DNA of 64,000 nucleotides from Aquamicrobium aerolatum DSM 21857 (GTDB taxonomy: Bacteria; Pseudomonadota; Alphaproteobacteria; Rhizobiales; Rhizobiaceae): positions 33,906-97,905 of the forward strand of contig NZ_FORF01000016.1 in assembly GCF_900113935.1 (NCBI RefSeq), read 5' to 3'. The notes under the pieces were generated by a model. It was given only the letters and a program-made list of their open reading frames with translations. It made no database searches and was not told the DNA's origin. Each line of letters starts with the position of its first letter. The first letter of the stretch is position 1. Shown here one piece after another: positions 26,603 through 38,641 of this stretch. Both the position numbers and the translations under genes were made by a program.

Positions 26603-27109
26603 TCAACGGCGCGAGGGAAGCATGCGCGAGAACACATTGGAGCGAAACACCACCGCCTGAACCAACGCGCCAGCGATATGCAGCAGAACCACCGCCAGCA
26701 GCAGAGCTTTGGTCAGATTATGGCCGGTAGCGGCACGTTCGATCACGAAAAACCAGGCCATCGCTCCCGAAAGCGGCACCAGGAAGATCAGCAGATAAAG
26801 CAGGTGATGCGTTGCGGTGGCGAGGATGCGCAAGGGTCGCGGCTCCCCTTCCGGGGCTGCCGGCGTACCGTGGGAAATCCGCACCGCCAGCCTGACGATG
26901 GCCAGCAGCAGCACGGTCAGCCCGACCAGCACGTGAAGATTGGCGCCGGAAAAATCCTCGGGTGTCGCGGCATCGCCATGTGCATAGAAATGCCATGACG
27001 CCATGATCCCCTCATTGAACAGATATTGAAAGGCGACCAGCGCCGCTACCAGCCAATGCAGCAGGAGTTGGAGATTCGTATACCGCTCGGGGCGGACAGC
27101 AGCTTTCAT
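26603..27109 (-). CDS. Cytochrome b561 family protein
   Basis: A 168-residue inner-membrane dihaem cytochrome with four predicted helices. The haem-ligand histidines are in LQLLLHWLVAALVAFQYL, NLHVLVGLTVLLLAIVRLAV, THHLLYLLIFLVPLSGAMAW and LLLAVVLLHIAGALVQA. It may pass electrons from quinol to periplasmic acceptors or superoxide. The ATG at 27109 (MKAAVRPERYTN) is chosen with GAGGG eight bases upstream; an in-frame GTG at 27124 lacks one. It is divergent from the small membrane protein and SCO genes. Confidence 0.9.
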   Translation of the reverse strand: MKAAVRPERYTNLQLLLHWLVAALVAFQYLFNEGIMASWHFYAHGDAATPEDFSGANLHVLVGLTVLLLAIVRLAVRISHGTPAAPEGEPRPLRILATATHHLLYLLIFLVPLSGAMAWFFVIERAATGHNLTKALLLAVVLLHIAGALVQAVVFRSNVFSRMLPSRR

Positions 27110-27208
27110 GACAATATCCCTCACGCGCTGTCGCCACGGATGCGTGGTTCAGTCGCAACGGGAAGATGGCATCTTTCGCCGGCGCGCGCGAGACGCTATC
27201 TATAGGCC

Positions 27209-27367
27209 ATGTTTGCTGACATTCACCCTTCGCTGCGCCTTGCTGCCATTGTCTTGGCCGGGCTCGCTTTGTCGGCTGTAACCGGCCTCGCCTTTGCGAG
27301 CTGGATCGAGCATGCGCCTGCCATTTTCCTGACTCTTGTCGAGCAGGGCATGGCCTGGTGCTTCTGA
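27209..27367 (+). CDS. Small membrane protein upstream of the SCO gene
   Basis: A 52-residue frame, MFADIHPSLRLAAIVLAGLA, then LSAVTGLAFASWIEHAPAIF and LTLVEQGMAWCF. One hydrophobic helix (about 10-32) is followed by an amphipathic segment and a terminal Cys-Phe. A similar short frame is, to my recollection, often found before SCO genes in rhizobia; a search would settle that. It ends 40 bp before the SCO start on the same strand. It might assist copper delivery or oxidase assembly, which is only a neighbourhood inference. Confidence 0.6.
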   Translation: MFADIHPSLRLAAIVLAGLALSAVTGLAFASWIEHAPAIFLTLVEQGMAWCF

Positions 27368-27407
27368 CGCGCTTCAGCGCGCCCCTACGCGGAAACGAGC
27401 TTTCTCC

Positions 27408-27983
27408 ATGATGCGTTCAATACTTGTCGGTATCATCTTCCTTGTCGCGCTGATCGTCGGCTGGCTCGCCTTCGACTGGTATCGTGACCAGAATTCCGGG
27501 CAGGCCTATGGCGCGCCCTTCACGCTCGTCGACATGCGCGGCAACGAGATCACCGAGCAGGCGTTCCGCAACAAGCCCAGCGCTGTGTTCTTCGGCTTCA
27601 CCCACTGCCCCGAGGTCTGCCCGACGACACTCTACGAACTGGACAACTGGCTGAACGAACTCGGCGCTGACGGCGACAAGATCAACGCCTATTTCGTCAC
27701 CATCGACCCGGAGCGCGACCCGCCGGAAACCATCAACGCCTATGTCAGCAACGTTTCGCCACGGATTCTCGGCATCAGCGGCGAACCGGACAAGGTTTTC
27801 GAGATGGCGCGCTCTTTCGGCATCTACTGGAAGAAGGTCGATCTTGAAGGCGGCGACTACACCATGGATCACACCGCATCGATTATCCTGCTTGATCGCT
27901 CTGGCGATTTTGCCGGAACCATCGCATATGGTGAAAATCCCCAAAACGCCCTCGCCAAGCTGAAACGCCTGGCTGGCGGCTGA
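27408..27983 (+). CDS. SCO family protein (copper chaperone for cytochrome oxidase)
   Basis: A 191-residue protein with an N-terminal membrane anchor ([19 protein letters not shown]) and a thioredoxin-like domain outside the membrane. The copper-binding motif HCPEVCPTT (Cys67, Cys71) and the distal [10 protein letters not shown] (His155) give the full Cys-Cys-His ligand set, with the family's VTIDPERD and [17 protein letters not shown] proteins insert copper into the CuA site of cytochrome c oxidase or reduce its cysteines. ATGATG gives two possible starts one codon apart. It is followed 16 bp later by prmA. Confidence 0.95.
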   Translation: MMRSILVGIIFLVALIVGWLAFDWYRDQNSGQAYGAPFTLVDMRGNEITEQAFRNKPSAVFFGFTHCPEVCPTTLYELDNWLNELGADGDKINAYFVTIDPERDPPETINAYVSNVSPRILGISGEPDKVFEMARSFGIYWKKVDLEGGDYTMDHTASIILLDRSGDFAGTIAYGENPQNALAKLKRLAGG

Positions 27984-27999
27984 GCACGGAAGCCACATC

Positions 28000-28872
28000 T
28001 TGTCCCAGACTCGCCTCTATTTCACCGCCGTCAAACCGGCCTCGACCGAATTTTTCTCCAAGCTCGAGGTCGCATTCGAGGACGACGGCTTGCCCATCGT
28101 CATCTTCGAGGTCGACGAGGATGCCGGCATCGAGGAATTGTCGGTCTATGTTGATGACGACCAGATCGCCAGCGTTGAAGCGCGCATCCGCGACACGCTC
28201 GGCGAGGCCGCAAACGACCTGACCATCAGCCACGAGCCGCTGGGCGACGTCGACTGGGTTGCCAAGTCGCTTGAAGGGCTCCAGCCGGTTCGCGCCGGTC
28301 GCTTCTTCGTCTATGGCTCGCATGACCGCGACAAGCTGCAGGACGGCGATATCGGCATCGAGATCGAAGCCGGCCTCGCTTTCGGCACCGGACACCACGG
28401 CACCACCTCCGGTTGCCTTGAAACCATCGAGGCGGTTGTCGCCGCCGAGCAGCCCAAAAACGCGCTCGACCTTGGCACCGGCAGCGCCGTTCTGGCCATT
28501 GCCCTTGCCAAGCTTGCCGCGATCCCGGTCCTCGCCACCGACATCGACCCCATCGCAACCGACGTCGCCACTGACAATGTCGTTCTGAACGACGTCGCCG
28601 AACACGTCACCACCGCGACAGCGCCCGGCTTTGACGATCCGGTCTTCAGCCAGCACGGACCGTTCGAGCTGATCGTCGCCAACATCCTCGCCGGTCCGCT
28701 GATGGAACTGGCGCCACAGATGGCCACCCATCTTGCGCCCAACGGCTCTCTGATCCTGTCCGGCATCCTGGACAAGCAGCACGACGCCGTTGTCGCCGCC
28801 TATCAAAACGCCGGCTTCCGTCACATCTCGACATTGCTGCGCGAGGAATGGGTCACCATCCACCTGAAATAA
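28000..28872 (+). CDS. prmA: Ribosomal protein L11 methyltransferase
   Basis: A 290-residue SAM-dependent methyltransferase that modifies ribosomal protein L11. It starts with TTG at 28000 ([13 protein letters not shown]). An N-terminal substrate-recognition domain precedes the methyltransferase domain with the PrmA-specific loop [18 protein letters not shown] motif [32 protein letters not shown], and motif [14 protein letters not shown]. It is 16 bp downstream of SCO, probably co-transcribed. A bidirectional terminator follows. Confidence 0.95.
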   Translation: MSQTRLYFTAVKPASTEFFSKLEVAFEDDGLPIVIFEVDEDAGIEELSVYVDDDQIASVEARIRDTLGEAANDLTISHEPLGDVDWVAKSLEGLQPVRAGRFFVYGSHDRDKLQDGDIGIEIEAGLAFGTGHHGTTSGCLETIEAVVAAEQPKNALDLGTGSAVLAIALAKLAAIPVLATDIDPIATDVATDNVVLNDVAEHVTTATAPGFDDPVFSQHGPFELIVANILAGPLMELAPQMATHLAPNGSLILSGILDKQHDAVVAAYQNAGFRHISTLLREEWVTIHLK

Positions 28873-28879
28873 TCGGCAA

Positions 28880-28912
28880 CAAAAAAGCGGCCCCCAAAGG
28901 GCCGCTTCGCAT
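28880..28912. terminator. Bidirectional intrinsic terminator after prmA
   Basis: AAGCGGCCC (28885-28893) pairs with GGGCCGCTT (28899-28907) around CCAAA, flanked by AAAAAA on the left. It serves prmA on the plus strand and, with the better T-run, the small DUF1127 gene on the minus strand. Confidence 0.88.
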
Positions 28913-28933
28913 TTGCAGAGCTGGAAACCCGTC

Positions 28934-29110
28934 TTAGAAAAGATAGGGCGTCGTGTTGCGGCGCTGCAGGTCGGTGCGCGTATATCCGTTCGCGCGCAGC
29001 GTCTCGTCGTCCATCATCAGGAGCGCGCCGGTGACATAGCGCTGCGCCTGCTTCTCGCGGGCTGCAATCATCGCGTCCATTGCATTCCGAAAAAATCCAC
29101 GCTTTGCCAT
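28934..29110 (-). CDS. DUF1127 family small protein
   Basis: A 58-residue frame: MAKRGFFRNAMDAMIAAREK, then QAQRYVTGALLMMDDETLRA and NGYTRTDLQRRNTTPYLF. The helix followed by MDDETLRANGYTRTDL is the DUF1127 pattern (LDDxTLxxxGxxRxDL). AAGGAG lies eight bases before the ATG. Some DUF1127 proteins bind RNA or affect phosphate and carbon metabolism in other alphaproteobacteria; the role of this one is unknown. It faces the prmA terminator, and the 244-bp gap upstream should contain its promoter. Confidence 0.82.
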   Translation of the reverse strand: MAKRGFFRNAMDAMIAAREKQAQRYVTGALLMMDDETLRANGYTRTDLQRRNTTPYLF

Positions 29111-29354
29111 CTCGAAGCTCCTTGGTTTGCTCTGTTATCGTCATCTGTAAGGTAGTGAGCGCAACGTCCTGTAACCAGTGACGATTGTGCATATGCTCAA
29201 TGCAATTTTGCATGTGCGAAGAATTTGCTGCAACGCAATATAACCATAATCCCCGATCCTGCCTCACAGCGGCCATAGATCGTAAATCCGGTTTCCACTT
29301 TCAGCGTCGATGTTCTATTCATCTGACAGGATATTTGCTGTTTCAGAGGGTGCC

Positions 29355-31178
29355 ATGTTTCAGTCATTCGATGCGTTGACGGATCCGAACCAGGGCCCTG
29401 CCCGCGTTGCAAAGCTCCGCGAGCGGATGAGCGAAAGCCAGATCGACGGTTTTCTGGTTCCGCGCGCAGACGAGCATCAGGGCGAATATGTTGCCGCCTG
29501 TTCCGAACGGCTTCAATGGCTGACCGGCTTCACCGGCTCTGCGGGTGCGGCGCTGATCCTGCGTGACCGGGCGCTGATCTTCGTTGATGGCCGCTACACC
29601 CTGCAGGCGCGCAAGCAGGTCGACATGGACACTTTCGCCGTCGAAAGCCTTGTCGACAATCCACCCGCCAGATGGCTTGCGAGCAATGCGTCTGCCGGGA
29701 TGCGCATCGGCTTCGATCCATGGCTGCACACCGTTTCGGAGGCCGCCGCCCTGCGCAGCGCACTCGAAAATGCCGGCGCGGAACTCGTCCCGGTCGACAA
29801 TTTTGTCGATGCCGTCTGGACCGACCGCCCTGCCCCGCCTGCGGAAAAGATCGAGATCCACCCGATCGGCTTTGCCGGCGAGCTGGCGTCCGACAAGGTT
29901 GCACGTCTTGCCGAAGCCTTGCAGAGCCAGAACGCGACCCACGCCGTCCTAACCGATCCGTCGTCGCTGGCATGGGTGTTCAACATTCGCGGCCGCGATG
30001 TGCCCCACACGCCGCTGGCGCTCGGCTTTGCCATCCTTGCCGCGGACGGCCTTCCGCAGCTGTTTCTCGACCGCGCCAAGCTCACCATCGAGACCGACGC
30101 CTATTTGACCCAGCTTGCTGACATCCTGCCGCCCGACGCGCTTGAGGATGCCGTCGCGCGCCTCGCCGCCGCCGGTGGCCGCATCTCGCTCGACCCTTCC
30201 CTGGCCGCAGACCGTCTGCGCATGATCGTCGAGGACAATGGCGGCACGGTCCTGCAACTGCCGGACCCGGCGCGCCTGCCCCGTGCGGTCAAGAACGAAG
30301 CCGAGCTGGCCGGCTCGCGCGCTGCCCATCGCCGCGACGGTGCCGCGATCACCACCTATCTGCACTGGCTGGACCAGCAGGCGCCCGGCACCGTGGACGA
30401 AATCGGCGCTGTGAAGGCGCTGGAAGCGTTCCGCCGCACCAAGGGCGAAGAAAGCCAGATGCCGTTGCGCGACATCTCCTTCGACACGATCTCCGGTGCC
30501 GGTCCCAACGGCGCGATCATCCATTATCGCGTCACCACCAAGTCCAACCGCAAGCTGCAGGCCGGTGAACTGTTCCTCGTCGATTCAGGCGGTCAGTATC
30601 AGGACGGCACCACCGACATCACCCGCACCGTGGCCGTCGGCCAGCCGAGCGAGGAGATGCGCAGCCGCTATACCATCGTGCTCAAGGGACTGATTGCGCT
30701 CTCCATGCTGCGCTATCCTGTCGGCACGCGCGGCATGGACATCGACCCGATTGCGCGCCACGCCCACTGGCTGGCCGGCATCGACTATGCCCACGGCACC
30801 GGCCACGGCGTCGGCGCGTTCCTGTCGGTCCACGAAGGCCCGCAGCGCATCGCCAAAACCGGCACGGAAAAGCTGCTCGCCGGCATGATCCTCTCCAACG
30901 AGCCGGGCTACTACAAGGAAGGCGGCTACGGCATAAGGCTGGAGAATCTGATCGTCGTCACCGATCCGCAGCCGATCCCCGGTGGCGACATCGACATGCA
31001 CGGCTTCGAAACGCTGACGCTGGCCCCGTTCGACCGGCGACTGATCGCGCTCGACCAGCTGAGCGCCGCCGAGCGCGACTGGATCGACGCCTATCACCAG
31101 CGCGTGATCGCGGAAATCAGCCCGCTGGTGGAGGATGAGGTCCGCAGCTGGCTCGAAGCTGCCGCAGCGCCTCTATAA
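29355..31178 (+). CDS. Xaa-Pro aminopeptidase (aminopeptidase P family)
   Basis: A 607-residue M24 metallopeptidase of the long, eukaryotic-like aminopeptidase P type, with two creatinase-N domains (about 1-320) and a C-terminal pita-bread catalytic domain. Metal ligands: Asp in FLVDSGGQYQDG, Asp in TTDITRT, His in GTGHGVGAFLSVHEGP, Glu in ILSNEPGYYKEG and Glu in YGIRLENL. It removes N-terminal residues before proline; no signal peptide, so probably cytosolic. The start at 29355 has AGAGGG upstream. Its 3' end overlaps the convergent azlD stop by 6 bp. Confidence 0.95.
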   Translation: MFQSFDALTDPNQGPARVAKLRERMSESQIDGFLVPRADEHQGEYVAACSERLQWLTGFTGSAGAALILRDRALIFVDGRYTLQARKQVDMDTFAVESLVDNPPARWLASNASAGMRIGFDPWLHTVSEAAALRSALENAGAELVPVDNFVDAVWTDRPAPPAEKIEIHPIGFAGELASDKVARLAEALQSQNATHAVLTDPSSLAWVFNIRGRDVPHTPLALGFAILAADGLPQLFLDRAKLTIETDAYLTQLADILPPDALEDAVARLAAAGGRISLDPSLAADRLRMIVEDNGGTVLQLPDPARLPRAVKNEAELAGSRAAHRRDGAAITTYLHWLDQQAPGTVDEIGAVKALEAFRRTKGEESQMPLRDISFDTISGAGPNGAIIHYRVTTKSNRKLQAGELFLVDSGGQYQDGTTDITRTVAVGQPSEEMRSRYTIVLKGLIALSMLRYPVGTRGMDIDPIARHAHWLAGIDYAHGTGHGVGAFLSVHEGPQRIAKTGTEKLLAGMILSNEPGYYKEGGYGIRLENLIVVTDPQPIPGGDIDMHGFETLTLAPFDRRLIALDQLSAAERDWIDAYHQRVIAEISPLVEDEVRSWLEAAAAPL

Positions 31179-31466
31179 AAGGTTGCGCAAGACGATCAGC
31201 ACGGCTGCGCCGGTCAGGAACATCGTCATCAGATTGCCACGCAGGGCGACCAGCCCTGCGACGGCAAGCGCCGCCCACTCTGCCGGACCGCCTGTTGTGG
31301 CGGCCGGTGCAACCAGGGTTGTCAGAACGGCTGCTGGCACGGCGTTGAGTCCCGCCTCGACGCGCGGATGCAGCCGCTCGAAACGCGACAGAACGAGATG
31401 GCCGCCGATACGCGTCAGATAGGTGGCAAGCGCCCCTGCAAGAATGATCCAGACCGTAGAGCTCAC
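31173..31466 (-). CDS. azlD: AzlD family branched-chain amino-acid export subunit
   Basis: A 97-residue membrane protein with three or four helices: SSTVWIILAGALATYLTRIG, HPRVEAGLNAVPAAVLTTL, WAALAVAGLVALRGNLM and FLTGAAVLIVLRNLL. It is the small subunit of the AzlCD (YgaZH-like) exporter. It starts with GTG overlapping the azlC stop as GTGA. It ends inside the last codons of the convergent aminopeptidase gene. Confidence 0.88.
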   Translation of the reverse strand: MSSTVWIILAGALATYLTRIGGHLVLSRFERLHPRVEAGLNAVPAAVLTTLVAPAATTGGPAEWAALAVAGLVALRGNLMTMFLTGAAVLIVLRNLL

Positions 31467-32194
31467 GACCGCCCCTCCTGCGTTTGAACCGGCCCGACAA
31501 TGACAGCCAGGGTAATGCCGGCCACGGCGCCAATCGACACGTGCCATGGCGAGCCGACCCAGTAATAAGCCGCGATCGATGCAGCGGAGCTGACCAGCAC
31601 GACAGGCAGCCAGAGCGGACGCCGGCGAAAATCCATCACCATTCCGAGAAAATAGATCGGCAGCATGAAGTCGAGACCAAGCGCGTATGAGTCCGAGATC
31701 AAGTTTCCGAAAATGCTGCCGATGGCAGCCTCAGCCACCCAGGCAACATAGATGAAGGTCGCCATCCCCATATACCAGACGAACGACAGACCTCTCGGCG
31801 TTTCCGCCTGCTTTTCACCTTCGGCATATTGGATGTCGGTGAGGAAGAAAAAGCCGAACGCGCGCTGGAAGGGCGTCCAGTGCCGCGTATTGCGGCCAAT
31901 CGCTGCCGAATAGAGCACGTGACGGAAATTGACGGCAAAAATGGACAGAACGACCAGCCAGGCCGGGACCGTCTGGTTGAACAATTCAAGGCCGACCATC
32001 TGGCTTGCGCCGGCAAACACCGTCGCGCTCATGAGGATCGCCTCGCCGACCGACAATCCGTTCTGCACGGCAAGCGCCCCAAACAGCAGGCCGAACGGCG
32101 CCGAGGCGACCACCACGGGCGTTGCAATACGAAACGCGCCGAAAAACTCGGCGATGCGGCTGGGCCGCATTTCAGACATGCTTGTTGACGTCAT
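31463..32194 (-). CDS. azlC: AzlC family branched-chain amino-acid exporter, large subunit
   Basis: A 243-residue inner-membrane protein with about seven or eight helices. The family segment FRIATPVVVASAPFGLLFGA is followed by TVFAGASQMVGLELFNQTVP and FAVNFRHVLYSAAIGRNTRH, the latter typical of AzlC. With AzlD it exports branched-chain amino acids or analogues such as azaleucine. The start at 32194 has GGAG eight bases upstream. The window also encodes ilvC and ilvIH, so synthesis and export of these amino acids are both represented. Confidence 0.9.
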   Translation of the reverse strand: MTSTSMSEMRPSRIAEFFGAFRIATPVVVASAPFGLLFGALAVQNGLSVGEAILMSATVFAGASQMVGLELFNQTVPAWLVVLSIFAVNFRHVLYSAAIGRNTRHWTPFQRAFGFFFLTDIQYAEGEKQAETPRGLSFVWYMGMATFIYVAWVAEAAIGSIFGNLISDSYALGLDFMLPIYFLGMVMDFRRRPLWLPVVLVSSAASIAAYYWVGSPWHVSIGAVAGITLAVIVGPVQTQEGRS

Positions 32195-32221
32195 CGAGAC
32201 TCCTCGGAACGGCGCGCCGTC

Positions 32222-32330
32222 CAGCGCAGTTCCAGCAAAAGTGCGAACCGGTTTCGGGATAAAGACATGCGTCAATACAGGAACTTCATGCGTGCGAAGC
32301 GAAACCGAAGGATCGCGACACGCTTTAAGT
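32222..32330. repeat. Intergenic repeat, copy E
   Basis: Starts CAGCGCAGTTCCAGCAAAAG, has GAACCGGTTTCGGGAT and AAGACATGCGTCAATACAGG, and ends GATCGCGACACGCTTTAAG. It aligns along its length with copies B and C. It lies between azlC and ligA and does not supply a stop codon there; ligA ends 70 bp further on. Confidence 0.75.
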
Positions 32331-32399
32331 CACGACGCACGCCATGTCACATCAATTCGATTGAACCAGCCTGCCTGCATCAACGGCTGCGTGGCACGC

Positions 32400-36331
<3,932 letters not shown>

Positions 36332-36340
36332 GTCGCGAAA

Positions 36341-37207
36341 TCAGCTGCCGGCGATCAATGCACCCGCGCGGCTCAGCCAGGAGCCCCTGTTCTCGCGCGG
36401 CTGTAACCCACCGGATTGAAGCAGGGCATAGGAATCCTTGTACCACTGACTATCCGGGTAGTTGTGTCCGAGAACCGCCGCCGCTGTCTGTGCTTCCGAA
36501 GCAAGGCCCATTGCGTAATAGGTTTCGGTCAACCGCGCGAGTGCTTCCTCGACATGGTTGGTGTTCGGATAGGTCTCGACGACGTTACGGAAACGACGGG
36601 CAGCGGCGATAAATTCGCGGCGCTCGAGATAGTAGCGCCCGACCTGCATCTCCTTGCCGGCCAGCTGATCGCGAGCGAAGCGGATCTTGGCCTTGGCATC
36701 GTCGACATATTCAGAATCCGGCCAGCGCTCGACGACTTCCTGCATCGCCTCGATCGCACGGCGCGATTCCTTCTGGTCGCGGGTGATGTCGTTGATCTGG
36801 CGGAAATAGCTCAGGCCGACGATATACTGCGCATAAGCGGCATCGTCCGACGTCGGATAGAGCGAGACGTAACGCTGCCCTGCGGCAATCGCTTCCTCAT
36901 ACTTGCCCATGCGATAATTGGCGAACGCGCCCATCACCATCGCCTTGCGGGCCTGCTCTGAATAGGGATGCGAGCGATCGACCGCGTCGAACTTGCGCGC
37001 GGCTTCCGTCATCCGGCCCGCCTCGAGATTCGCGAGGCCCTGATTGTAAAGCGCGTCTGGTGGCTCGACGCTTTCGACATAGGTCGCCAGGTCCATCTTC
37101 TTGTCGCTTGCGCATGCAGACAACAGAAGCGGCGCCGAAAGCGTCAGCGCGATCAGCCCGACTTTGCCCAAAGGCCCTTCGAAAACTCCGTTCCGGAAAT
37201 CATTCAT
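36341..37207 (-). CDS. bamD: Outer-membrane assembly lipoprotein BamD
   Basis: A 288-residue lipoprotein of the beta-barrel assembly machinery. A signal peptide with lipobox LLSAC (Cys32) is followed by about five TPR repeats ([40 protein letters not shown] and on). It works with BamA at the inner face of the outer membrane. The N-terminus is slightly longer than usual before the hydrophobic core; the ATG at 37207 is the only reasonable start. It lies between lpxC and recN. Confidence 0.95.
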   Translation of the reverse strand: MNDFRNGVFEGPLGKVGLIALTLSAPLLLSACASDKKMDLATYVESVEPPDALYNQGLANLEAGRMTEAARKFDAVDRSHPYSEQARKAMVMGAFANYRMGKYEEAIAAGQRYVSLYPTSDDAAYAQYIVGLSYFRQINDITRDQKESRRAIEAMQEVVERWPDSEYVDDAKAKIRFARDQLAGKEMQVGRYYLERREFIAAARRFRNVVETYPNTNHVEEALARLTETYYAMGLASEAQTAAAVLGHNYPDSQWYKDSYALLQSGGLQPRENRGSWLSRAGALIAGS

Positions 37208-37384
37208 GTCGGGTAATCGCTCTCTGGCCTAGAAACTTATGCGCCCCGGATTGCAGACAGTGACGCCTGCCATCCAACACGACACAAAACGTGCGGCAGT
37301 CTTAATTCAACTGACGCCCTTCGGCAACTTGTCGTGACGCAATGGTGCTTTTTTGTGGCGACGGGGACTGCCAACGCGCTGCTG

Positions 37385-38335
37385 TCAGATCATCCACGGC
37401 GCGTAAACGGGCGCATTCACGGCAATCATCTCAGCGCCACGCCCGCGCACCCGGCGGCCGGTTTCGACGATCTCGAACGCAGACCGGTCGGAAAGCAGAC
37501 GGCGCAAAGCCTGTGCGTTGAGCTTGTGTCCGCCCCGGTAGGAGCGGAAGCAGCCGATAAAGCGCGCGCCAGCCAGCGCAAGATCGCCGACGGCATCCAG
37601 CATCTTGTGGCGCACGAACTCGTCAGGGTAGCGCAGCCCTTCCATGTTGATGACGCGGTGATCGTCACCAATCACGACGGAGTTTTCCAAAGAAGACCCC
37701 AGCGCATAGCCTGCCGCCCACAGCCGCTCGACATCTTTCATGAAGCCGAAAGTGCGCGCGCGGGAAAGTTCGTTGCGGAATGATTCTGGCGTGATGTCGG
37801 TCGCGAAAGACTGACGCCCGATCGCAGGGCTTTCAAAGTCGATCTCGACCTCGAAGCGCGTTCCGTCATAGGGGCGGAATTCGGCCCAGGACGCACCATT
37901 GTCGATGCGAACCGGCTTCAGGATGCGGATATAACGCCGCTTCACCGCCTGCTGCTGCAAACCGGCCTGCTCGAAAACCTCGACGAAAGGCGCCGAGCTG
38001 CCATCCAGCACAGGAACCTCGTTGCCGTCGATCTCGATGAGAAGATTGTCGATGCCCAGCCCGGCAAGGGCCGCAAGAAGATGCTCGACGGTCGCGACAT
38101 GCACGCCGCCAAGATCGCCCAGAATCGTCGACAGATCGGTCCCGCCAACTTCGGACGCAAGCGCGCGAAGTTCCACAGGCTCGCCCTGCACATCGGTGCG
38201 AACAAAGACAATACCGGTATCTGGATCAGCTGGAACAAAATCAATGGAAACATTGTTTCCACTGTGAACACCGATGCCTGACAACGATACGCGTGACTTG
38301 AGCGTTGTCTGGTAGTCGTACACTTCGATCCCCAT
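37385..38335 (-). CDS. lpxC: UDP-3-O-acyl-N-acetylglucosamine deacetylase
   Basis: A 316-residue zinc enzyme for the committed step of lipid A synthesis. Motifs: YQTTLKSRVSLSGIGVHSG, the zinc-ligand HVATVEHLLAALAGLGID, LDGSSAPFVEVF, and HKMLDAVGDLALAGARFIG with the second zinc-ligand His/Asp. Placement directly downstream of ftsZ is usual in proteobacteria and links outer-membrane growth to division. It is separated from ftsZ by 306 bp and a terminator, so it probably has its own promoter. Confidence 0.97.
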   Translation of the reverse strand: MGIEVYDYQTTLKSRVSLSGIGVHSGNNVSIDFVPADPDTGIVFVRTDVQGEPVELRALASEVGGTDLSTILGDLGGVHVATVEHLLAALAGLGIDNLLIEIDGNEVPVLDGSSAPFVEVFEQAGLQQQAVKRRYIRILKPVRIDNGASWAEFRPYDGTRFEVEIDFESPAIGRQSFATDITPESFRNELSRARTFGFMKDVERLWAAGYALGSSLENSVVIGDDHRVINMEGLRYPDEFVRHKMLDAVGDLALAGARFIGCFRSYRGGHKLNAQALRRLLSDRSAFEIVETGRRVRGRGAEMIAVNAPVYAPWMI

Positions 38336-38641
38336 AAGCCCGCCCCGGATTATACCCGAAAGGCCGCGCGAGCGACCGTGATCTGAAACTCGGCTAGTGG
38401 AATCTCATCCCCACGAATCCACGGCCGATTGTTGCTTGGCAGCGAAGATAGTGGTCCGGAAGGGAGAGTCCAAATCACGGTTTTTTACTCTCTGTTACGC
38501 CCTGTCTCACTTCCACAACGTGAAACAACACACTGATCTGTAAATACAAAAAGATTCAGGCGAACGCTTTCGCGCCCGCCTGAAATCGCGTGTCACATTT
38601 CTGGATAATCCGGGTGCCGGATTTCCGTTACGCCTGTCACG
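38336..38641. other. Non-coding gap between ftsZ and lpxC
   Basis: No coding frame is supported in these 306 bases. The right part holds the ftsZ terminator. The left part should hold the lpxC promoter: on the minus strand TATAAT occurs at 38354-38349, about 20 bases before the ATG, but without a convincing -35 box. Confidence 0.5.
38546..38590 (-). terminator. Intrinsic terminator of the ftsZ transcript
   Basis: On the minus strand TTCAGGCG and CGCCTGAA (38578-38585 with 38556-38563) enclose a second GGCGCGAAAGCG hairpin and are followed by TCTTTTTGTATTT. It should separate the dcw block from lpxC, at least in part. Confidence 0.8.

Noticed and set aside
29200..29213. ATGCAATTTTGCAT inverted repeat near the DUF1127 and aminopeptidase promoters
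   Set aside because: It is short, with arms of 6 bp, and no second copy was noticed. It is not strong enough to call an operator.
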